Assembly: GCA_964648485.1 (NCBI GenBank)
Contig: CAZYOF010000005.1
Coordinates: forward strand, 129,047-193,046
Length of the DNA stretch: 64,000 nt
Source: DAIOEK01 sp964648485
GTDB taxonomy: Bacteria > Chloroflexota > Anaerolineae > Anaerolineales > Anaerolineaceae
Direction of reading: 5' to 3'
A program made the position numbers and the translations under genes. Below the pieces are notes generated by a model, which saw only the letters and a program-made list of their open reading frames with translations, was not told the origin of the DNA and did not search any database. Below are positions 35,852 to 45,610 of this stretch, piece after piece; position 1 is the stretch's first letter; every line of letters starts with the position of its first letter.

Positions 35852-35956
35852 TCATCCTTTATGTAGAATATTCATCAACCAGATTGCGAAATTGTCTGTC
35901 ACTTTTTACATTCTTTATCATCTACATATTTATCAAATAATTTATGAAAGGTATTT

Positions 35957-36355
35957 ATGATGGAAATGCTAATAAACTTCCCTGGTGGAGCCCGGGTGGA
36001 CGCACATTTTGCGAATTTCACGATTGCCACAGATCAACCAATGATGGGTGGGGGAAACGGTGAATATCCGACCCCATTTGCCACTTTTCTTTCATCGATA
36101 GGAACTTGTGCTGGTATTTATGTACTGGGATTTTGCCGCCAACGCGGTTTATCTACTGAAGGAATTACCATCGCACAGAGTTTAAGAATGAATCCAATCA
36201 GTGGAATGGTTGATGAGGTAGAACTGGAAATCAGGGTGCCACAGGATTTCCCTCAAAAGTATCATGATGCTTTAGTGCGCGCAGCTGACCAGTGCGCAGT
36301 TAAGAAACATCTTGAAAAACCACCAAAATTCAATGTTCATGCAGAAGTAAATTAA
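35957..36355 (+). CDS. OsmC/Ohr family protein
   Basis: A 132-aa peroxiredoxin-like OsmC-family protein. The two conserved cysteines are in IGTCAGIYVLGFC (about 55-67) and DQCAVKKHL (about 115), as in OsmC/YhfA-type thiol peroxidases. It likely reduces organic hydroperoxides or acts in redox stress. Stands alone, divergent from the cNMP-binding/Nfu pair. Confidence 0.85.
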   Translation: MMEMLINFPGGARVDAHFANFTIATDQPMMGGGNGEYPTPFATFLSSIGTCAGIYVLGFCRQRGLSTEGITIAQSLRMNPISGMVDEVELEIRVPQDFPQKYHDALVRAADQCAVKKHLEKPPKFNVHAEVN

Positions 36356-36443
36356 GATATAAAATTATAAATATAATTGTCAGATTTTCTAATTTTGGAA
36401 AAGATTGAACTATCGTACTAGTACATCCATGCAATTAGGCAAG

Positions 36444-36472
36444 TTGACAGGTTTTTGTGTGTTAGGTATACT
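36444..36472 (+). promoter_or_regulatory. Strong sigma-70 promoter of the peptide importer operon
   Basis: Consensus TTGACA (36444-36449), 17 bases, TATACT (36467-36472). The leader to the first start codon is about 90 bases. Confidence 0.85.
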
Positions 36473-36567
36473 TGTTTTTACTTCCCTTCAGAGAGGAACG
36501 CCGATACTCTGAACGAAGCGAGGTACCTTTTGTATTTTACAATTTACTTTCCAAAGGACAGAATTGC

Positions 36568-37554
36568 ATGACAGAATTGCTCAACGTGCAAGGTCTCGAG
36601 ACGCAATTCCTTACCCCTGAAGGAGTAATCCATGCAGTCAATGGAGTCTCTTTTAGTTTAAAGGAAGGCGAAGTTCTCGGAGTGGTGGGGGAGAGCGGAT
36701 GTGGTAAAAGCGTATCGATGTTGTCGGTTTTAAGGCTCATCCCGCAACCGCCCGGAAAAATTGTGGGCGGAAAAGCGCTTTTCCAGGGTCGTGATTTACT
36801 GGCCATGACGGATGAAGAAATCCGCCAGGTCCGTGGTGGGAAAATCGCCATGGTGTTTCAAGATCCCATGACCTCTCTCAACCCGGTTATAACCATTGGA
36901 AAGCAAATTGCAGAACCACTCATGCTGCATCTGGGTATGAGCAAGGATGAAGCAAAAGTCCGGGTGATCGAACTTTTACAGCTGGTTGGTCTTCCTGAAG
37001 CAAATATGCGATTGGAAGATTATCCACACCAGTTCTCGGGCGGTATGCGTCAGAGAGTGATGACCGCTATGGCTCTCGCATGCAATCCACAAATACTGGT
37101 GGCAGATGAGCCTACTACCGCATTAGATGTTACCATCCAGGCACAGATCATTGAGCTAGTCAAACGACTGCGGGATGAAATTGGTATGGCAATTATCTGG
37201 ATTACCCATGATCTGGGTATTGTGGCTGGTCTCGCAAAGCGGGTGATGGTTATGTACGCTGGTTACATTATCGAAGAAGCTGATGTAAAGACTTTGTATG
37301 CGAACCCCCAACACCCTTACACACTTGGTTTATTGGGCAGCCTACCCCGATTAAATGAGCAACGACACGAAAGACTTGCTTCCATTGGCGGGCTACCTCC
37401 AGTTCTGGTGGAGAAACCAAATTACTGTCCATTTATCAGCAGATGCCGTTATGCTATCGATCGCTGCCGAACTGAGAATCCGCAGCTGGTTGAAGTGGGA
37501 ACAAATCATCGCGCAGCCTGTTGGGTAGATCCTCAAACCGGGAGGGCACGGTAA
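36568..37554 (+). CDS. oppD: Oligopeptide/dipeptide ABC transporter ATPase (OppD/DppD)
   Basis: A 328-aa ATPase. Walker A GESGCGKS (about 38-45), signature FSGGMRQRVM, Walker B ILVADEPTTALD and the H-loop TWITHD are all intact. The C-terminal oligopeptide extension holds a Cys cluster (YCPFISRCRYAIDRCRTE...RAACW) that in this family binds a 4Fe-4S cluster. ATG 36568 with AAAGGAC upstream is preferred; an earlier in-frame start at 36472 lies on the promoter. First gene of oppDFABC; its stop overlaps oppF by one base. Confidence 0.93.
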   Translation: MTELLNVQGLETQFLTPEGVIHAVNGVSFSLKEGEVLGVVGESGCGKSVSMLSVLRLIPQPPGKIVGGKALFQGRDLLAMTDEEIRQVRGGKIAMVFQDPMTSLNPVITIGKQIAEPLMLHLGMSKDEAKVRVIELLQLVGLPEANMRLEDYPHQFSGGMRQRVMTAMALACNPQILVADEPTTALDVTIQAQIIELVKRLRDEIGMAIIWITHDLGIVAGLAKRVMVMYAGYIIEEADVKTLYANPQHPYTLGLLGSLPRLNEQRHERLASIGGLPPVLVEKPNYCPFISRCRYAIDRCRTENPQLVEVGTNHRAACWVDPQTGRAR

Positions 37555-38549
37555 TGATAGACAAATCTCCTGAAAATGTCCTCGTCCAAGTTGATCATCT
37601 GGTTAAGCACTTCCCGATTACACGGGGAATCGTAATTCAAAAACAGGTAGGTGCAGTCCATGCCGTAGATGGTGTTTCTTTTAATATTTATAAAGGAGAA
37701 ACGCTTGGTTTAGTAGGTGAATCTGGTTGTGGAAAATCCACAACAGGTAGAACACTTCTGCAGCTCTATCGCCCGACTTCCGGGAAAGTATTCTTTGAAA
37801 ATATCGATCTTGTCGCTCTGAAAGGTGAAGACCTTCGCCGAACACGGCGCCGTATGCAGATGATTTTCCAGGACCCTTATGCGAGTTTAAATCCACGCAT
37901 GACGGTTGAAGAAATCATCAGCGAACCATTGGTAGTACACGGAATCATTCCGCGCAAGGAAATGCGGGATAAGGTAAAAGAATTACTGAATATTGTAGGT
38001 TTGTCTTCCCGTCTGGTGGATCGCTATCCACATGAGTTCTCTGGCGGTCAGCGGCAGCGCATTGGCGTTGCCCGCGCCATCGCTTTGCAACCTTCTTTGA
38101 TTGTCTGTGATGAGCCAATTTCTGCGCTGGATGTTTCCATTCAAGCGCAGGTTGTCAACCTTCTGGAAGATTTGCAGGAAAAATTGGGCTTGACTTATCT
38201 GTTTATTGCCCATGATCTTTCCATGGTCCGCCATATATCCAACCGGGTAGCAGTCATGTACCTGGGTATCATTGTTGAGTTGGCAGACCGGAACGAGCTA
38301 TACACCAATCCCCTTCATCCTTACACACAGGCGCTTCTGAGTGCCGTTCCCATTCCGGACCCTGTGATTGAAGAACGAAGGCAACGGATCATCCTGGAAG
38401 GGGATGTACCTTCACCGGTAAATCCGCCCTCTGGATGTCGTTTCAGGACACGATGCCCGCTGGCAGGTGCGATTTGCGCCGAAGAACAACCTGAGTTCAG
38501 GGAAGTTCAGCCCGGACATTTCGTAGCCTGCCATATGGTTAGCGTATAG
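37554..38549 (+). CDS. oppF: Oligopeptide/dipeptide ABC transporter ATPase (OppF/DppF)
   Basis: A 331-aa second ATPase of the heterodimer. Walker A is GESGCGKST, signature EFSGGQRQRIGVARA, Walker B LIVCDEPISALDVS, and the H-loop IAHDLSMVRH. The C-terminal Cys region (CRFRTRCPLAGAICAEEQPE) is again present. ATG 37554 overlaps the oppD stop (TAATG) with GGGAGG upstream, so the earlier in-frame start at 37521 was rejected. Confidence 0.93.
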   Translation: MIDKSPENVLVQVDHLVKHFPITRGIVIQKQVGAVHAVDGVSFNIYKGETLGLVGESGCGKSTTGRTLLQLYRPTSGKVFFENIDLVALKGEDLRRTRRRMQMIFQDPYASLNPRMTVEEIISEPLVVHGIIPRKEMRDKVKELLNIVGLSSRLVDRYPHEFSGGQRQRIGVARAIALQPSLIVCDEPISALDVSIQAQVVNLLEDLQEKLGLTYLFIAHDLSMVRHISNRVAVMYLGIIVELADRNELYTNPLHPYTQALLSAVPIPDPVIEERRQRIILEGDVPSPVNPPSGCRFRTRCPLAGAICAEEQPEFREVQPGHFVACHMVSV

Positions 38550-38556
38550 TTATAAT
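38528..38556 (+). promoter_or_regulatory. Internal promoter before oppA
   Basis: CTGCCA (38528-38533), 17 bases, perfect TATAAT (38551-38556), just after the oppF stop. It would give extra transcription of the binding-protein gene with a 5' end near 38563. Confidence 0.55.
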
Positions 38557-38564
38557 GGGTAAAA

Positions 38565-38627
38565 AGGAGGTGATATTGCGGGAAACTAATCATTTTGTGG
38601 TGAAGGAACGATTTTAGTTCCTTAATT
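38565..38627 (+). promoter_or_regulatory. Leader with full Shine-Dalgarno, short ORF and hairpin before oppA
   Basis: AGGAGGTGAT (38565-38574) is a perfect anti-16S match 81 bases before oppA. A TTG at 38576 opens a 13-codon frame (MRETNHFVVKERF) that stops at 38615-38617, inside a stem-loop AAGGAAC/GTTCCTT (38603-38609 with 38617-38623) followed by T-rich bases. The layout resembles a leader-peptide attenuator or standby site. Confidence 0.4.
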
Positions 38628-38655
38628 TTCAACCAAATATCTTTTGGAGGAGATA

Positions 38656-40695
38656 ATGCGAAATAAACTGTTAGTTTTAGTGTCTGTGTTTATTGTGGCA
38701 TCCATGGTATTGGCTGCCTGCGCTCCCGGTGGGACATCTGAACCGATTGTCCAGACCGTGATCGTCGATGGTCAACCTGTGGTTGTAACAGCGACCCCAG
38801 AAACAAAAACCTTTACTGCCAAAGACCCCACAGTCTGGGTAGAAGCCACCTTTGGTGATCCTGAGACATTGGATCCCGCTTTCGATTACGAAACCGCTGG
38901 TGGCGGCATCCTTATGCAGGTATATGACACCCTCGTATGGTACAACAAAGACAATGCCTCTGATTTCGTTCCTCAGCTGGCAACCGAAGTACCTTCCCTT
39001 GAGAATGGTGGCATTTCACCTGATGGTTTGAAAGTCACCTTCAAGATCCGCGAAGGCGTCAAATTCCATGACGGAACAGACCTGACCGTGGATGATGTTG
39101 CTTACACCTTCCAGCGCAACCTGCTGCAGGGCGGAACTGCTTCTCCACAGTGGCTGTTCACCGAGCCCCTTTTGGGTGTAGGTATTTATGATATTGCCGA
39201 AGTTGTTGATGAAACCGGCGCTTTGGATGATGATGCTGCTGGCCTCCAGGCTGCAGATCCGGCTACTTTGAAAGCTGCATGCGAAAAAGTCACCTCTGCA
39301 ATCGTTGCTGATCCTGCTACCAATACTGTCACCTTCACTCTGGCTCAGCCATGGGCACCCTTCATCTCCACCTTCACCGGCGGATGGGGTTCCATCCAGA
39401 GCAAAGCCTGGGTACAGGCAAATGGCGGTTGGGATGGTTCATGCGATACCTGGCAGAATTACTACGGTAAAGTTGCTGAAGATCTGAATGCCACCGCTCT
39501 TGGCTCCAGCGCCATGGGCACTGGTCCCTACAAACTGGATAAATGGGCTCCCGGCGAGGAAATCGTCATGTCCGCCAATGAAGCTTACTGGCGCACTGAA
39601 CCCATCTGGGAAGGTGGTCCTTCTGGCGTTCCTACCATCAAGAAAGTTATCATCAAATCCGTTGAAGAATTCAACACCCGCTTAGCCATGCTCCAGGCTG
39701 GTGACGCTGACCAGATCACCGTAGGTTCACAGGCTGACTGGCCGATCATGGACACCCTGGTTGGCGAGGAATGCGAATATGGTTATGTGAACTGCACCGA
39801 AACCGGTGATGGCGCCATCCGCGTTATCCCCACGAATGGTATCAGCTCCCGCACCGACCTCTACATGGCATTCGACATCAACACTGATGGTGGTAACAAC
39901 TTCGTCGGTTCCGGCGATCTCGATGGCAATGGCATCCCCAAGAACTTCTTCTCTGATGTTCATGTACGCCGCGCCTTCGCATACTGCTTCAACTATGACA
40001 CCTATCTGAACGACGTTCTCCAGGGTTTGGGCACACGCTCTAAATCAGTCATCTTCCCCGGAATGATTGGCTATGATGAGAATGCACCCTTCTACGATTA
40101 CGATCCAGATAAATGCAAAGCTGAATTTGAAGCATCCAAGTGGACCAAGACTGCTGATGGTTGGGCTCCTGCCGATGATGGCGAAGTCAGCCTGATGGAT
40201 ATGGGCTTCCGCTTCACTGTTGCTTACAACACCGGTAACACTGCCCGCCAGACGATTGCTCAGATTCTCCAGAGCGAAGTCAATGCGATCAATGATAAAT
40301 TCGTGATCGAGGTAACCGGTTTACCATGGGCTACCTTCCTCCAGAACCAGCGCGCCCGCAAGTTGCCCGTGTTCGTGGTTGGTTGGCAGTCTGATATCTT
40401 CGATCCCCATAACTGGGTACAGCCTTACACCACCGGCACCTATGGCAGCCGCCAGGGTCTACCAAAAGATGTCATGGCTCAATTTGAAGACATCAACACC
40501 CGTGGTGTGAGCGAGAACGATCCCGCCAAACGAAAAGCAATCTACGCTGAATTCAACCAGCTGTTCTATGACACCGTTCCCGGAATCCTGCTCTTCGCAG
40601 CCGGTGGACGCCATTACGAACCGCGTTACGTTTCTGGTTGGTACAGCAACCCGATGTACGCTGACAACTGGTTCTACGCCCTCAAGAAAAACTAA
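38656..40695 (+). CDS. oppA: Peptide-binding lipoprotein (family 5 solute-binding protein)
   Basis: A 679-aa extracytoplasmic binding protein. The signal peptide ends in LAAC (lipobox), followed by a short Pro/Thr linker. The mature part has the family 5 pattern: GDPETLDPAFDYE, KFREGVKFHDGTDLT-like TFKIREGVKFHDG, DVAYTFQRN, and LAMLQAGDADQI. ATG 38656 with GGAGG was chosen over a TTG at 38644 that overlaps the ribosome site. Codon use is strongly biased compared with neighbours (many gac, acc, ctg), as expected for a highly expressed gene. Confidence 0.93.
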   Translation: MRNKLLVLVSVFIVASMVLAACAPGGTSEPIVQTVIVDGQPVVVTATPETKTFTAKDPTVWVEATFGDPETLDPAFDYETAGGGILMQVYDTLVWYNKDNASDFVPQLATEVPSLENGGISPDGLKVTFKIREGVKFHDGTDLTVDDVAYTFQRNLLQGGTASPQWLFTEPLLGVGIYDIAEVVDETGALDDDAAGLQAADPATLKAACEKVTSAIVADPATNTVTFTLAQPWAPFISTFTGGWGSIQSKAWVQANGGWDGSCDTWQNYYGKVAEDLNATALGSSAMGTGPYKLDKWAPGEEIVMSANEAYWRTEPIWEGGPSGVPTIKKVIIKSVEEFNTRLAMLQAGDADQITVGSQADWPIMDTLVGEECEYGYVNCTETGDGAIRVIPTNGISSRTDLYMAFDINTDGGNNFVGSGDLDGNGIPKNFFSDVHVRRAFAYCFNYDTYLNDVLQGLGTRSKSVIFPGMIGYDENAPFYDYDPDKCKAEFEASKWTKTADGWAPADDGEVSLMDMGFRFTVAYNTGNTARQTIAQILQSEVNAINDKFVIEVTGLPWATFLQNQRARKLPVFVVGWQSDIFDPHNWVQPYTTGTYGSRQGLPKDVMAQFEDINTRGVSENDPAKRKAIYAEFNQLFYDTVPGILLFAAGGRHYEPRYVSGWYSNPMYADNWFYALKKN

Positions 40696-40714
40696 TACTG
40701 TAATGTAATGACAC

Positions 40715-40765
40715 TGGTTGGAGGAACCTGTTCTTTCAGGTCCCTCCAACCATCCTTGAATTTTT
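40715..40765 (+). terminator. Long intercistronic hairpin between oppA and oppB
   Basis: A 16-bp stem with one mismatch (40715-40730 with 40737-40752) followed by a delayed T run. It probably reduces readthrough to oppBC and protects oppA mRNA. Confidence 0.75.
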
Positions 40766-40793
40766 GCACTTATTCTATTGATGGAGTAAATCC

Positions 40794-41858
40794 ATGACTC
40801 AATATATAATCCGTCGTTTGCTACTGCTGCCGGTAATCCTTATCGGTGTGACCATCATGATCTTTCTCATGCTTTCTCGTTTAAGCCCCGCAGAACGTGC
40901 CGCTTTATATGTTCGCGATATTCCAAAAAACGAAAGGATGATGGACGGCATTATCAAGCGGTACGGATTGAATGATCCAATTCCAGTACAATACTGGCAC
41001 TGGCTTGTAGGTAGAAAAGATACTGAAACAGGTGAGACCAAAGGTGGAATCTTACGTGGAGAATTTGGCTACTCACGAACTGGTAATCAAGAAGTATCTT
41101 CTCTGATTAAACGCCGTTTTCCGGCGACAATAGAGCTGACCTTGTATTCCATTCTCCCTATTTTGGGTATTGGTATATGGTTGGGGATTATCGCTGCAGT
41201 CAACCATAACAAATTAATTGATCAGGTGGCAAGAGTATTCAGTATTATTGGTTATTCTTTCCCATCTTTCGTGTTTGGGTTGCTGGTTCTGATGTTTTTC
41301 TATGTACAGTTAGGATGGTTCCCGCCTGGAAGGGTCTCAGACTGGGCAACAGCAATAATTGATTCCCCTGTGTTCAAATCTTACACATCTCTGGTAACCA
41401 TCGATGCACTTCTAAATGGCAGGTTTGATATCTTCCTGGATGCGTTACGGCATATGGTGCTACCTATCATCACACTTTCATACATCAATTGGGCATCATT
41501 CCTGCGCGTTACCCGCTCTTCTATGTTGGAGACACTTCGCCAGGATTATGTTGTGACTGCCCGCGCTAAAGGTGTAAAAGAAACCGATGTGGTAAATCGA
41601 CATGCCCGTCCTAATGCCCTGATACCAGTGGCGACATTAGGCGGATTACTTGTTGCGGGCTTGTTGGGTGGTGTGGTAATTACCGAAACCATCTTTGAAT
41701 ATCCTGGCATCGGTTCAGCGGCAGGCGCTGCGGCTGCAAATTTGGATGTCATTACAGTTTTAGCTTTCACTTTGATGACTGCAGGAATATTAGTTTTAGC
41801 AAACTTAATAGTAGATGTAATGTATGCATTCTTAGACCCGCGGGTCAGACTTGCGTAA
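40794..41858 (+). CDS. oppB: Peptide ABC transporter permease (OppB/DppB)
   Basis: A 354-aa permease with six to seven membrane helices. It opens with the family's MTQYIIRRLLLLPVILIGVT and has the EAA loop DYVVTARAKGVKETDVVNRH and the C-terminal ETIFEYPGIG motif. GGAG precedes the ATG. Pairs with oppC, 12 bases downstream. Confidence 0.95.
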   Translation: MTQYIIRRLLLLPVILIGVTIMIFLMLSRLSPAERAALYVRDIPKNERMMDGIIKRYGLNDPIPVQYWHWLVGRKDTETGETKGGILRGEFGYSRTGNQEVSSLIKRRFPATIELTLYSILPILGIGIWLGIIAAVNHNKLIDQVARVFSIIGYSFPSFVFGLLVLMFFYVQLGWFPPGRVSDWATAIIDSPVFKSYTSLVTIDALLNGRFDIFLDALRHMVLPIITLSYINWASFLRVTRSSMLETLRQDYVVTARAKGVKETDVVNRHARPNALIPVATLGGLLVAGLLGGVVITETIFEYPGIGSAAGAAAANLDVITVLAFTLMTAGILVLANLIVDVMYAFLDPRVRLA

Positions 41859-41870
41859 AGGAGGCAGCCA

Positions 41871-42908
41871 ATGACAACCGCACCCAATGAATTAAAGCAT
41901 ATCGATATTGACGATCTCCCACAGCGCAAGATCAGTAAGCTGGAACAGACTATCGGTCCAGAATTCTATCGAATTCTGATGGGGATTTTACGAAATCCTC
42001 TGTCTGTTATTGGTACATCATTAATCCTGTTCTTTATTTTTGTGGCAGTATTTGCGCCAGCAATCATCCCCCAGGTAAATACCAGGGATGCCTATATGAT
42101 TCCACGGGATGGTTTTTCTCCAGTTCCAAAGGAACCGGGGACGGTCTGGAAACAAAACGCACCGGCTATTCCATTCTGGTATGGAATTACCGGCAAGGAC
42201 GAATGGGTTCATATTTTCGGTACTGCGAGTGGACAGTGGGATATATTCTATGGTGTAGTATGGGGAACCCGAACCGCATTAAAAGTGGGTGTGATTATTG
42301 AAGGAATAACACTATTACTGGGAATCCTTCTTGGCAGTCTATCTGCTTTTTATGGAGGATGGGTGGATGTTGTTTTACAGCGTATTACTGAAATTTTCAT
42401 GGCTTTCCCATTTCTACTGGCAGCCCTCACACTTTCTGCAATTCTTACACCCGTGCTGGGGAAAGGATTATGGCCTGCCACCATTGCCTTGATTGCCTTC
42501 GGGTGGATGGGCTATTCTCGTCTAATCCGAGGGGATATTCTATCTGTCCGTGAACGCGATTATGTAATGGCTGCGCGGGTTGTGGGTGCAAAAGATAGCC
42601 GCATTCTGCTCCGCCACATCATTCCAAACGCTATCTACCCGACCCTCGTTGTTGCTTCATTGGATATCGGTAGTATCGTGATTTCATTTGCTGCCCTTAG
42701 CTTCCTTGGTATTGGTACTGAGGCTGGTTATGCAGACTGGGGTCAGCTTATCAGCTTTGCCCGCAGCTGGATACCTCAACTGGCGAAGTACTGGTACATC
42801 GTTGTTTATCCGGGTGTGACACTGATATTATTTGTACTGGGCTGGAACCTGGTGGGTGATGCTCTGCGCGACATCATGGATCCACGAATGCGTGGACGCG
42901 GCGCATAA
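41871..42908 (+). CDS. oppC: Peptide ABC transporter permease (OppC/DppC)
   Basis: A 345-aa permease partner of OppB. The N-terminal OppC_N segment (about 30-60, GILRNPLSVIGTSLILFFIF) is followed by five helices and the EAA loop DYVMAARVVGAKDSRILLRH. The segment between helix 1 and 2 is longer than usual. AGGAGG lies upstream. Last gene of the importer, ending at the terminator at 42933. Confidence 0.94.
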   Translation: MTTAPNELKHIDIDDLPQRKISKLEQTIGPEFYRILMGILRNPLSVIGTSLILFFIFVAVFAPAIIPQVNTRDAYMIPRDGFSPVPKEPGTVWKQNAPAIPFWYGITGKDEWVHIFGTASGQWDIFYGVVWGTRTALKVGVIIEGITLLLGILLGSLSAFYGGWVDVVLQRITEIFMAFPFLLAALTLSAILTPVLGKGLWPATIALIAFGWMGYSRLIRGDILSVRERDYVMAARVVGAKDSRILLRHIIPNAIYPTLVVASLDIGSIVISFAALSFLGIGTEAGYADWGQLISFARSWIPQLAKYWYIVVYPGVTLILFVLGWNLVGDALRDIMDPRMRGRGA

Positions 42909-42932
42909 TCTAGAAATCCATTGATCGACCAG

Positions 42933-42967
42933 CATCCGGGCAAAAGTATATTTGCCCGGATGTTTTT
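42933..42967 (+). terminator. Intrinsic terminator of the peptide importer operon
   Basis: Perfect 12-bp stem CATCCGGGCAAA (42933-42944) with TTTGCCCGGATG (42951-42962) and a five-T run. Confidence 0.92.
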
Positions 42968-43015
42968 ATGTGATATCCAGCTTCGGGCTTTTCCAATGTA
43001 TAATAAATTTCATCT

Positions 43016-43597
43016 ATGCCTGCGAAAAAATACATCCATATCCTATTTCCTTTCCTTTTTGTCTTCTTATTCCTGTTAATGGGCGTTGTATCCTGTTCAA
43101 CTGAGAAGGTGGTCATGCCTATTGTTCCGAAAACAGCGGTACCCGGACAAATGAAAAGGGATGACCCTCTCACCTGCCCGACTGTGCCTGCACAGCCGAG
43201 CCAGGCGGAACAAGGGGCATATGTTTATTGCCAGGTATGTATGACCTGTCATGGTGATGTAGGTCAGGGTTTGGATGAATGGCGCGCAGAACTAGATCCC
43301 CCGGATAATAACTGCTTCCAGGCAAAATGCCACGGCAAGCGCCATCCACCTGAGGGTTTTGAAATACCACCTTTTGCACCAGTGGTAATGGGTGTGGGCG
43401 TTCTCGATCATTATGGAAATGCACAAGCATTGCACGATGATATGGTTGAAACGATGCCATGGTGGAATCCCGGTTACTTAACACCGGATGAATACTGGCA
43501 GATTACCGCTTTTCTATTGGAAGCGAATGGCGTATCACTTGGTCCAATCACTTTAAGTGATTTGACAGCTCCGCTAATACAAATTGATACCAAATAA
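43016..43597 (+). CDS. Lipoprotein c-type cytochrome
   Basis: A 193-aa exported cytochrome. The signal peptide ends with a lipobox-like GVVSC (about residue 27). One standard heme motif, CMTCH, follows in YCQVCMTCHGDVGQG, and a likely axial Met is in VETMPWWNPGYL. A second possible motif, CFQAKCH, has four residues between the cysteines, so it may be an unusual CX4CH heme site or a structural disulfide. Single TATAAT at 42999-43004. The gene is followed after 19 bases by a family 5 binding protein; a functional link is not obvious. Confidence 0.8.
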   Translation: MPAKKYIHILFPFLFVFLFLLMGVVSCSTEKVVMPIVPKTAVPGQMKRDDPLTCPTVPAQPSQAEQGAYVYCQVCMTCHGDVGQGLDEWRAELDPPDNNCFQAKCHGKRHPPEGFEIPPFAPVVMGVGVLDHYGNAQALHDDMVETMPWWNPGYLTPDEYWQITAFLLEANGVSLGPITLSDLTAPLIQIDTK

Positions 43598-43616
43598 CAT
43601 CTTAACGGATAGGATA

Positions 43617-45566
43617 ATGCAAAGATTAACAACAATTTCTGCACTCTTGCTAATAATATTTTCAATTTTGTTAACTTCCTGTAATGGCACAGCAGTTGAA
43701 ACTCCCACCGCTACGCTACCCGCAGAACCTACCGCCACCTCAATCCCGCCAACTGCAACACCGATTCCAAAGGTCCTGAATGTGTGTATTGGGCAGGAAC
43801 CGGAAAGCCTTTATTTGTATTCCGGAAGTAGAAATCAATCTACCTGGTCTGTATTAGAAGCCTTGTATGATGGTCCGATTGATTATGTCCAATATGAATA
43901 CAAACCGGTTATTCTGACAAAAATCCCCTCCCTGCAGGATGGAGACGCACAAATTCAACCTGTAAACGTGAAACAAGGGATGTATATTGTTGATGCATAT
44001 GGCGTGATGCGCGCGTTACAAAAAGGGGTGAAGTACCTTCCTTCTGAATGCACTTCTGCCGATTGCGTCTTGGAATATTCCGGGACGGGGGATGTGACCA
44101 TGGATCAGTTGGTGGTCAAATATCAACTCAAAGAGGGTATTAAGTGGTCAGATGGAACACCGGTAAAGAGTTCTGATTCTGTGTTTTCTTTCAAGTTGGC
44201 TGGCAGCCAGGCATATACAGGCAATAAAGATTTGATCTTTAAGACAGAATCTTACATCGCTTTGGATGAGTATTCAACCCAATGGATCGGGCTGCCCGGT
44301 TTTAGAGACCAACAATATATGACCCATTTCTGGATTCCCCAACCAGAGCATATTTTCAGCGGTAAAACTCCTGAATCGATCGCAGCTGACCCGCTGGCAA
44401 GAGAAAAACCAATCGGCTGGGGTCCATTCACAGTAGGAGAATGGGTTGCTGGTGATCATATTACATTACAGAAGAATCCAGATTACTTCAGGGCATCAGA
44501 GGGTTTGCCACGGGTAGATTACGTGAATATTCGTTTTCTAATGACAACCCCAGAACAAAGTATCGAAGCATTGCTAACGAAAGAATGTGATATTGTAGAT
44601 GAATCGACATTATTTGATGAACAAATTTCCACGATCTTGCAGCTAAAAGATGCTGGAAAACTAAATGCTGTGATCAGCCCTTCTCCCGTATGGGAGGCGC
44701 TGTATTTTGGTATTTCTCCTGCCAGTTACGACGATGGTTACCTGCCAGGCATGGGTGACCGCCAGGATCTCTTTGGAGATGCCCGTACACGCAAGGCACT
44801 GACGATGTGTATCAACCGCGAAAAAATTATCAGCGATTATTGGTCGGGAACCAGCGTAGTGCCTGTTAGTATGCTTGACAGAGCGAATCCACTCAGCCTT
44901 GGACAGGATATGCTCATTCCATATGATCCTTCTCAGGCAAATGCACTGCTTGAAGAAATCGGCTGGAAAGATATGGATCAGAATCCTGCTACTCCGCGTG
45001 TCGCAGTAAACATTCCCACCGTTTTCCTGGGTACACCATTGCAGTTCACATACTACACCACCAATGCGGCATTAAGAAAACTCGTAAGTTCTCAAATTGT
45101 GTCTGACCTTTCTGCTTGCGGGGTATCCGTTTCTGTAAAGGAGTACACGCCGGAAGATCTGTTTGCAAATGGACCGGAAGGACCACTGTTTGGCAGAACC
45201 TTTGATGCGGCGTCTCTTTCGTGGAGCCCAAGTACCATGCCTGCATGCCAATTCTTTTCATCATCTCACATTCCCGCTGCCGAAAATGCCTGGTATGGAG
45301 AGAATATCGCTGGATTTAACAATAAAGAATTTGATGCAGCGTGTCTGACCGCCAGTTCCACGCTCCCGGGAGAGCCAGCATACACAGAAGCGAATCAAGC
45401 TGTTCAAAAAGTATTTGTTGACCAACTTCCTGTGATACCGCTTTACCAATACGTACGTATTGGTATCTCCCAGCCGGATCTCTGCGGGTATTATATGGAT
45501 GCTACTTCTCGCAGCAGCCTGTGGAATATCGAAAACATCGAACCGGGTCCCGCCTGTTCCAATTAG
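43617..45566 (+). CDS. Second family 5 solute-binding lipoprotein
   Basis: A 649-aa peptide/nickel-type binding protein. Lipobox LLTSC is followed by a Thr/Pro linker (TATLPAEPTATSIPPTATP), typical of Chloroflexota lipoproteins. Family features: CIGQEPESLYLY, YQLKEGIKWSDGTPVKSSD and KALTMCINREKII. An insert (about 75-150, with CTSADCVLEYSG) has two cysteines. ATG 43617 with AGGATA is preferred over an earlier in-frame start that overlaps the cytochrome gene. It may share the OppBCDF permease upstream. Confidence 0.88.
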   Translation: MQRLTTISALLLIIFSILLTSCNGTAVETPTATLPAEPTATSIPPTATPIPKVLNVCIGQEPESLYLYSGSRNQSTWSVLEALYDGPIDYVQYEYKPVILTKIPSLQDGDAQIQPVNVKQGMYIVDAYGVMRALQKGVKYLPSECTSADCVLEYSGTGDVTMDQLVVKYQLKEGIKWSDGTPVKSSDSVFSFKLAGSQAYTGNKDLIFKTESYIALDEYSTQWIGLPGFRDQQYMTHFWIPQPEHIFSGKTPESIAADPLAREKPIGWGPFTVGEWVAGDHITLQKNPDYFRASEGLPRVDYVNIRFLMTTPEQSIEALLTKECDIVDESTLFDEQISTILQLKDAGKLNAVISPSPVWEALYFGISPASYDDGYLPGMGDRQDLFGDARTRKALTMCINREKIISDYWSGTSVVPVSMLDRANPLSLGQDMLIPYDPSQANALLEEIGWKDMDQNPATPRVAVNIPTVFLGTPLQFTYYTTNAALRKLVSSQIVSDLSACGVSVSVKEYTPEDLFANGPEGPLFGRTFDAASLSWSPSTMPACQFFSSSHIPAAENAWYGENIAGFNNKEFDAACLTASSTLPGEPAYTEANQAVQKVFVDQLPVIPLYQYVRIGISQPDLCGYYMDATSRSSLWNIENIEPGPACSN

Positions 45567-45610
45567 AGGTAATTTTTGGGAATTTGTGGATCCATTTTTA
45601 TACTGATAAT

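Noticed and set aside
36485..36530. Fragment CTCTGAACGAAGCGAGG as a copy of the dispersed repeat
   Set aside because: Only a short partial match, no terminal inverted repeats, so similarity may be chance.
36472..36567. Longer start of oppD
   Set aside because: The upstream start overlaps the -10 box of a strong promoter, so it cannot be transcribed.
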